Part shown: positions 5,752 through 5,941 of the stretch, piece after piece | Numbering within the stretch: the first letter of the stretch is position 1 | How the letters are laid out: each line of letters opens with the position of its first letter | Assembly (NCBI GenBank): GCA_003454415.1 | Contig: DMKG01000145.1 | Span: 1-5,941 of the forward strand | Origin: Alphaproteobacteria bacterium | GTDB lineage: Bacteria; Pseudomonadota; Alphaproteobacteria; UBA11222 | DNA: 5,941 bases | Direction of reading: 5' to 3' | The notes under the pieces: generated by a model | What the model was told of the DNA's origin: nothing | The model's input: only the letters and a program-made list of their open reading frames with translations | Databases searched by the model: none | Translations under genes and position numbers: made by a program

Positions 5752-5941
5752 CAGTCCAGCCGCTCGATGAAAACCCTGATCCTGCCGCCGCAGGCAAGGC
5801 CCACTTCCCAGGCCTGGCTGTTGCTGACGCCAAACTCCATCATTCTGGGGGCGCCGGACTGGATGATCTCCTGCGCCTCCGTCACCACCGCGCCTTCGAT
5901 GCATCCCCCCGACACCGATCCGGTGAAACGGCCATCTTCAT
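5751..5941 (-). CDS. XdhC/CoxI N-terminal-domain protein (C-terminal part, cut by window edge)
   Basis: The last 62 residues of a small XdhC/CoxI-type protein; the start lies beyond the right edge, and two bases of an incomplete codon remain at the end. It shows the domain's signature GSVSGGCIEGAVV (residues 7-19 of the visible part) and GLACGGRIRVFIE (47-59), with the two conserved cysteines C13 and C50. These cysteines in the family are linked to cofactor handling. The protein ends right after this domain (RLD then TGA), so it is a stand-alone N-terminal half whose Rossmann partner is the next gene, joined by TGATG overlap. Family members of this type usually have about 100 residues. It likely belongs to an operon for a xanthine dehydrogenase/CO dehydrogenase-like enzyme to the right. 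Confidence 0.85.
   Translation of the reverse strand, partial: EDGRFTGSVSGGCIEGAVVTEAQEIIQSGAPRMMEFGVSNSQAWEVGLACGGRIRVFIERLD

Noticed and set aside
5752..5904. N-terminal extension of the XdhC Rossmann protein by 51 residues
   Set aside because: The extension is low-complexity Arg/Gly/Gln sequence in an alternative frame of the upstream XdhC/CoxI-domain gene; ATG 5751 with TGATG coupling is the better start.

Overview
The window holds six protein genes in four functional modules, two of them cut by the window ends. Gene content points to an alphaproteobacterium: a fused ThiS-ThiG protein, a fused molybdopterin-binding/MocA-like protein next to split XdhC-type proteins, a Tat-exported polyamine-binding protein, and moderately high GC with long antisense shadow frames. 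The order or genus cannot be fixed from the sequence.

Left part (1-1352, minus strand): a polyamine ABC transporter operon, with a Tat-exported PotD/PotF-type binding protein followed after 8 bases by the start of a PotB-type permease that leaves the window. A 131-base AT-richer divergent spacer (1353-1483) holds putative promoter elements and two inverted repeats. One of these overlaps the ribosome binding site of the next gene.

Centre (1484-3372, plus strand): a class II glutamine amidotransferase closely resembling yeast Dug3 (glutathione degradation) and related to EgtC/YafJ, then, after 53 bases, a bifunctional ThiS-ThiG protein for the thiazole moiety of thiamine. The fusion buries the ThiS diglycine inside the polypeptide. 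A 70-base convergent spacer (3373-3442) separates it from the right-hand module.

Right part (3443-5941, minus strand): three overlapping genes read leftwards. They are an XdhC/CoxI N-terminal-type domain protein (partial), an XdhC Rossmann-domain protein, and a two-domain protein with a MoeA-like molybdopterin-binding part fused to a MocA-like cytidylyltransferase part. The overlaps (TGATG and ATGA) indicate translational coupling. These are maturation genes for molybdenum hydroxylases of the xanthine dehydrogenase/CO dehydrogenase family, so the structural genes probably lie beyond the right edge.

I found no RNA gene, CRISPR array, insertion sequence or defence system. The region looks like ordinary chromosomal metabolism. 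The points most worth checking are the ThiS-ThiG fusion, the Dug3-like enzyme divergent from a polyamine transporter, the dyad over its ribosome binding site, and the coupled molybdenum-cofactor genes.
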